Assembly: GCA_964200185.2 (NCBI GenBank)
Contig: CAXNAD020000040.1
Location: forward strand, 1 to 37,254
DNA: 37,254 nucleotides
DNA from: Choristocarpus tenellus KU-1152
Lineage: Eukaryota; Phaeophyceae
Reading direction: 5' to 3'
Shown here: positions 33,901-37,254 of the stretch, piece by piece
How the letters are laid out: each line of letters opens with the position of its first letter
How positions within the stretch are numbered: position 1 is the first letter of the stretch
Translations under genes and position numbers: made by a program
Notes under the pieces: model-generated
Database searches by the model: none
Told to the model about the DNA's origin: nothing
Seen by the model: only the letters and a program-made list of their open reading frames with translations

Positions 33901-36709
33901 AGGGGGATGGATCAACCAAAAAAGTTAATTGGGCATGGGCAGCATATGGCAGTTCTGCTGTTGGGAACTTGAAAAGTGAAGCAAACAAACAAGCAACTTG
34001 TTGTTTGTCAGATCCCTAGCTAAATGTATACTCTGTAGAGCCTACCCCAAACTCTTACCGCCAGACGATCAAGAAGAACTGGGCTGGACTGCATATACAA
34101 AATGTTATACTTGAGTACTTGACTTCTTATCATCCTCCACGGTAGACCTAACCGGGACATTCATCATACTCGTAACAGCCTGAGAGAGCACAGCATTTTC
34201 CCTTTGATAATGGGGGAAGGTGGGGTGGAATGGTCGAATTATCTTGGGGTCTTTGGCTCAATCTACATCCTTAATATGGTAAGGATTCCGTGTTTGTTGC
34301 AGCCTAGACATGCCTCTTTGTTGTCTTGGTTTGAGAGGCATTCTACTCTGTCACTGCTACAATGCTTTCAAGTATGTACATCAGTACACTCTCCACACTC
34401 TCTATGAACACCCAACAGAATATGTCCCTACAACCAACTGATTCCATTCATTTCTTTGTTGCAGCCTAGACATGCCTCTTTGTTGTCTTGGTTTGAGAGG
34501 CATTCTACTCTGTCACTGCTACAATGCTTTCAAGTATGTACATCAGTACACTCTCCACACTCTCTATGAACAACACCCAACAGAATATGTCCCTACAACC
34601 AACTGATTCCATTCATTTCTCTCCTTTTGAGACACCACTTTGAGTTTATGCCAGTCTCTGCAGGGATGAATTCACATGCTGATACTGCCAAACCAGTACC
34701 GTATTGTTGTAACTTGGGGGTAGGCTCCAGCACTCACAGAGTTGAGTATGTTTACTGCTATTCTTGATCATGCAGTGAATTCAGCATCCTGACAATGCTT
34801 TGTCAAATCAGGGCTAGGAGTGATAATGATCCATGGGGAATAACACAAGGACTGCTGCATACATCTGGGGTGTACTGCCGTACAGCAATTGGGTTGGATG
34901 GCGAGGGTAACTACAATGTCCCTGCTCTGATTGTGGGAATGCCAAAGGTGACACAAATATGTACACACACACACACACACACATGGATACATGCGTACAT
35001 ACATACATGCGTACATACATACATACATACATACATACATACATACATACATACATACATACATACATACATACATACATAATACATACATACATACATA
35101 CATACACACATACATACATAATACATACATACATACATACATACATACATACATACATACATACATACATACATACATACACACACATACATAATACATA
35201 CATACATACATACACACACATACATAATACATACATACAATCAAAAGCTTTGTTGCCATTACCACATGAAACTCAAGTTATAAGTCCTCTTGAGCATTAG
35301 CTCAGAGGCTTGATGTGTTGTTCAAAATTAGAGGAAGACAACTAGACACAGCAAGAAGAGGCCATTCCCCTAGTACTTTGGAATTGCCAAGAATATGAGA
35401 CACGCAAGAAAGATGTTAACATGGTCCTCACAACATGTGTCACAATCTGTAGTAGTGACAAGTCATAGTAATGAAGGTCCACAGTCAGGATAGATGATCG
35501 TTGTGTTTTTTTCATTTCTCATCTATCCCTACGGGTAAGACTCCACCCCTTCAAATGTTGCATGGAGTCATCCATTAACTCCATGATTGCCTGTTTGCTG
35601 CAAATCCGATGTTGCAATTGTCACATTTTGAGATCCTGTACTACTCGTCAAATACATAATAGAGGCAGAATACCCTAACTCTTGTCAGGTGGGAACTTCT
35701 TTCCGAGTTTGTGAAAAGCTCTGGCGAGTGTTCCTTGCTCATCGACAGCTTGCGGCTAGTAGGTACGTGTCACCATGAAGGACTCTTCACTTTATGTTTT
35801 CAAGAGCCTGCAGTAGTTAGATAGAAATACAAGATCTCTTTTTCTGTGGCTAAGTATAACAATCATTAAGTACATCCAATGATCGCAGAGATGCTAAAGT
35901 TCTTCACCAAATACTTTCTACCAAAAAATATTTTTTGTGCTTTCTCATTGTTCATATCTATTCTAGAGTATTCCCAATAATTAACAGCTTTGCCTAACCT
36001 CCAACTTGCATACAAAGTTACTTAGAGTTTTCTTAAATGAGAATGTTTTGTACCACTTGATTCTTCCGAAATATGTTTAAAGTAATTTTTTGTGTATTGT
36101 TGAATAACTTTGGAGCAGTTGTGAGTATTTTTAGTTTAGAAAAATGGTCCAATCAGAAGAGGTGAAGAGTGTTACTCTTCACCATGCATTCAAGTTTTGT
36201 ATTAGACTCTTTGCTAGTTTATCAAACAGCTAGCCCACATTATCATGTTCACGTGGGAAGTCTGTGCTCTTTTTTTCACCTCTTCCAATGATTCATACCT
36301 CACACACCCTTTCCACCATCTCCACAAATGTCACCATCAGATGTGTCCTGCAATCACTGGGAATGGCTGATCGGGATTATCAGGAAACATTATTCTACTA
36401 TGAGCATGTTCCTGCCAGGTGCATTATGCCAAAAGTCACAACAGTACCTACCTTGTTCTGTACATTCTGTCATATTCATAACATAGTACCAGGAATGCAT
36501 TGTTGTCAATTTGCTTCATTTTCCTCTATCATGATTTTGATCTCGAATATCTAGCGATGATAGAGGTTTGTGTGGTGTTGTGATACTGTGGTGTTGCACC
36601 ATCTGAGAACTAACCACCCTCACCAAAATACACGTGAAAGGACGGCAACAGCTGTGCTTGGAGGCAGGGTCCTGGATGAAGATAGCATCATCTTTCGGTA
36701 CTGGTCAAG
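30914..36709 (+). CDS. Gene F: about thirteen-exon gene, unknown function, 3' end not resolved
   Basis: Plus-strand exons are 30914-31027, 31155-31196, 32516-32567, 32718-32782, 32854-32922, 33745-33803, 33880-33923, 34039-34141, 34179-34371, 34776-34947, 35689-35762, 36341-36418 and 36608-36709. Acceptors are mostly strong (CTTCCTTCAG, CCCCACTCTTGCAG, GTGACATTTCAG, CTAACTCTTGTCAG). Donors include GTAACC, GTGAGG, GTATGT, GTACGTG and GTGAGAC. Codon phase agrees at every join except 34371 to 34776 (phase 0 against phase 2), where an exon is missing or mis-bounded. Well-formed stretches are FHLLLPGDHDSLGLETGMTA, TIKKNWAGLHIQNVILEYLT, MGEGGVEWSNYLGVFGS, GITQGLLHTSGVYCRTAIGL, EKLWRVFLAHRQLAAS, MADRDYQETLFYYEHVP and TAVLGGRVLDEDSIIFRYWS. 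The last exon leaves in phase 2, so the gene continues beyond 36709, perhaps beyond the window. No family was recognised. An alternative donor at 34279 (GTAAGG) would shorten the ninth exon. Confidence 0.65.
31400..31900 (-). mobile_element. Retroelement gag-like fragment in a gene F intron
   Basis: On the minus strand, around 31700-31660, the frame reads CWHCKKKKILRECPTLP, close to the CCHC zinc knuckle of copia-type gag (C-x2-C-x4-H-x4-C). Here the His is lost and the middle has been replaced by a lysine run from a 10-base poly-A. Upstream, 31891-31688 is open and begins VNKGTTPSMISGDIKDG; downstream, 31646-31413 is open in another frame. The whole sits in the 1.3-kb intron 31197-32515, antisense to gene F. 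It is an old fragment at best, and a chance match is possible. Confidence 0.35.
32085..32175 (-). repeat. tRNA-like SINE head (A box and B box)
   Basis: On the minus strand GTGGTAGCTCAATATTGG (about 32157-32140) resembles a tRNA D-arm/A box, and ATTGGTTTGAACC (about 32117-32105) resembles the T-arm/B box. They are separated by about 25 bases containing GAGACTGAGGGTTATTGG, similar to an anticodon arm. The arms do not pair well enough for a working tRNA. A tRNA-derived SINE or a tRNA pseudogene inside a gene F intron is the best reading. Confidence 0.4.
32295..32415 (+). repeat. Dispersed repeat family 2, copy 2
   Basis: This is similar to 25440-25580 in the same orientation: GTAGACAC, then TTAGTAGGCTTGTA, then TTGGGTGCTC and AGCTCCAG in order. 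It lies in the gene F intron that ends at 32515. Confidence 0.45.
32732..32755 (+). repeat. 8-bp tandem repeat, three copies, in gene F exon
   Basis: CAATACCT is repeated three times without error inside exon 32718-32782. Since 24 bases is eight codons, the frame is kept and the three copies are read in the three different frames, giving QYLNTSIP. Confidence 0.9.
34294..34620 (+). repeat. 162-bp tandem duplication covering an exon end and donor
   Basis: Copy 1 (about 34294-34455) and copy 2 (about 34456-34620) are nearly identical; copy 2 has a 3-base insertion (ACAACACCC against ACACCC). The unit contains TTTGTTGCAG, 69 coding bases (frame beginning PRHASLLSWFERHSTLSLLQ) and the donor GTATGT. 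In copy 1 this is the 3' part of gene F exon 34179-34371. In copy 2 the same 69 bases (34465-34533) are bounded by an AG and a GTATGT and could act as a second exon. Confidence 0.85.
34963..35240. repeat. AC and TACA microsatellite in gene F intron
   Basis: A short (AC)n run at about 34963-34982 is followed by about 240 bases of TACA tetranucleotides, broken at intervals by AATACA and CACACA variants. The long His/Tyr/Thr and Met/Tyr/Val/Cys frames on both strands are translations of the repeat and not genes. It lies in the intron 34948-35688. Confidence 0.97.
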
Positions 36710-37254
36710 GTGAGACACTCATGCGATCACAAGAGTCAAGTGTTTCTTGTGCTACTAATTGAGACAAAATCGCTCATTCTTTGATCATAATGTGGTACAT
36801 TGTCATGAACCTTAAAAGTACTGGTGGCAAGTAGAATTGAAGGCTGCATGCAGTTTGAGATAGTCAAGAGAATTTGCGTTAAAAACTAAATTTGTGCATG
36901 AGTGCATATGACAACACAGTCAGTTGCTACTAGTTTGGGTATATTGACAGAGGGTGGATGAATAGTGTCCTACCAGGAATCATCTATGCTTATGCTTTGG
37001 AATCCACTTGAGAGGAAGACATGAGTCTAGTATCATATATATATATATATATATATGATACACTAGTATAAAATATGATACACTCATCAGCGTAGGGCGA
37101 GTTAAGATAAAGAGAGAAATGTGGTGATTGTCTGTTTAAGCCTGCAGGTATGTTAGATAATAAACATAATCCCGAGAGTTTTTTTTTTTTTCTGCCTATC
37201 TGCTGGTCTGTTTACCCATCTAATCTTCATGGACTGTATCCCTTTTCTATGTGT
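36710..37254. other. No resolved gene; possible last exon or 3' flank of gene F
   Basis: Gene F must continue from donor 36710 with one base completing a codon. Two weak candidates end soon after in TAG (about 36830) or TAA (about 36888), but neither has a good acceptor, so the end is left open. An AT-dinucleotide palindrome lies at about 37029-37065. Confidence 0.3.
37029..37065. repeat. AT microsatellite forming a perfect palindrome
   Basis: AGTATCATAT, an (AT)n run, then ATATGATACT-like sequence makes an inverted repeat around the dinucleotide core. The flank ATATGATACACT is repeated at about 37074-37085. It can extrude as a hairpin; no function is claimed. Confidence 0.8.

Noticed and set aside
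34279-34302. A 24-nt intron (GTAAGG ... TTGCAG) in gene F, and other apparent introns of 18-38 nt (22315, 32797, 27600)
   Set aside because: Other introns here are 65 bp or longer. The 24-nt stretch can simply be read through in frame, and for the others longer phase-matched alternatives or read-through exist.
34768-35300. Overlapping long ORFs of 95-165 codons on both strands
   Set aside because: Apart from the real gene F exon at 34776-34947, these are translations of the TACA microsatellite; a tetranucleotide repeat without stops is open in several frames at once.
1-37254. Search for an undescribed defence, toxin-antitoxin, biosynthetic or other multi-gene system
   Set aside because: The window is eukaryotic with spliced single genes and transposon remnants; nothing in gene order or motifs supports a linked system.

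Overview
This is a nuclear eukaryotic window. It is moderately AT-rich, with intron-split genes (mostly GT-AG introns of about 65 bp to over 1 kb), many mobile-element remnants, microsatellites and one 10-N assembly gap. No bacterial features, rRNA, intact tRNA or CRISPR were seen. The species is not identified. A mariner-like element with CTCCCTCTGTCC-type ends and the wording of the degraded copia pol fit a plant, alga or stramenopile better than an animal, but this is weak inference.

Layout. 0-5 kb: almost gene-free, with a short tandem repeat, a roughly 150-bp tandem duplication and a frameshifted zinc-finger-like ORF. 5.3-9 kb: two inverted copies of a small terminal-inverted-repeat element flank a complete-length but broken mariner-like transposon; the second copy holds the assembly gap. 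9.0-11.6 kb: a decayed Ty1/copia retrotransposon on the minus strand. 12-17.8 kb: no supported gene; one solitary mariner-type terminus and a diverged direct repeat. 17.8-21.7 kb: minus-strand gene A (eight exons, Pro/Gln-rich). 21.9-22.6 kb: plus-strand gene B (three exons), head-to-head with A. 23.8-25.1 kb: plus-strand exons called gene G. 25.5-26.9 kb: an ORF, a 580-bp foldback element and dispersed repeats. 27.0-30.8 kb: minus-strand gene D (about twelve exons). 30.9-36.7 kb: plus-strand gene F (about thirteen exons), with a retroelement fragment, a tRNA-like repeat, a 162-bp tandem duplication and a large TACA microsatellite inside it.

The gene models were built by hand. Open frames were bounded by splice-site consensus, and a join was accepted when the codon phase leaving one exon matched the phase entering the next. 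Almost all joins in A, B, D and F pass this test, which is the main reason to believe them. None of the five proteins was recognised, so no function is assigned and no shared pathway is claimed. D and F are arranged head-to-head, as are A and B. The strongest points for follow-up are a 14-bp triplication that breaks the frame of gene D, an 8-bp repeat read in all three frames in gene F, a duplicated exon end in gene F, and the set of non-autonomous elements. I found no convincing novel multi-gene system.
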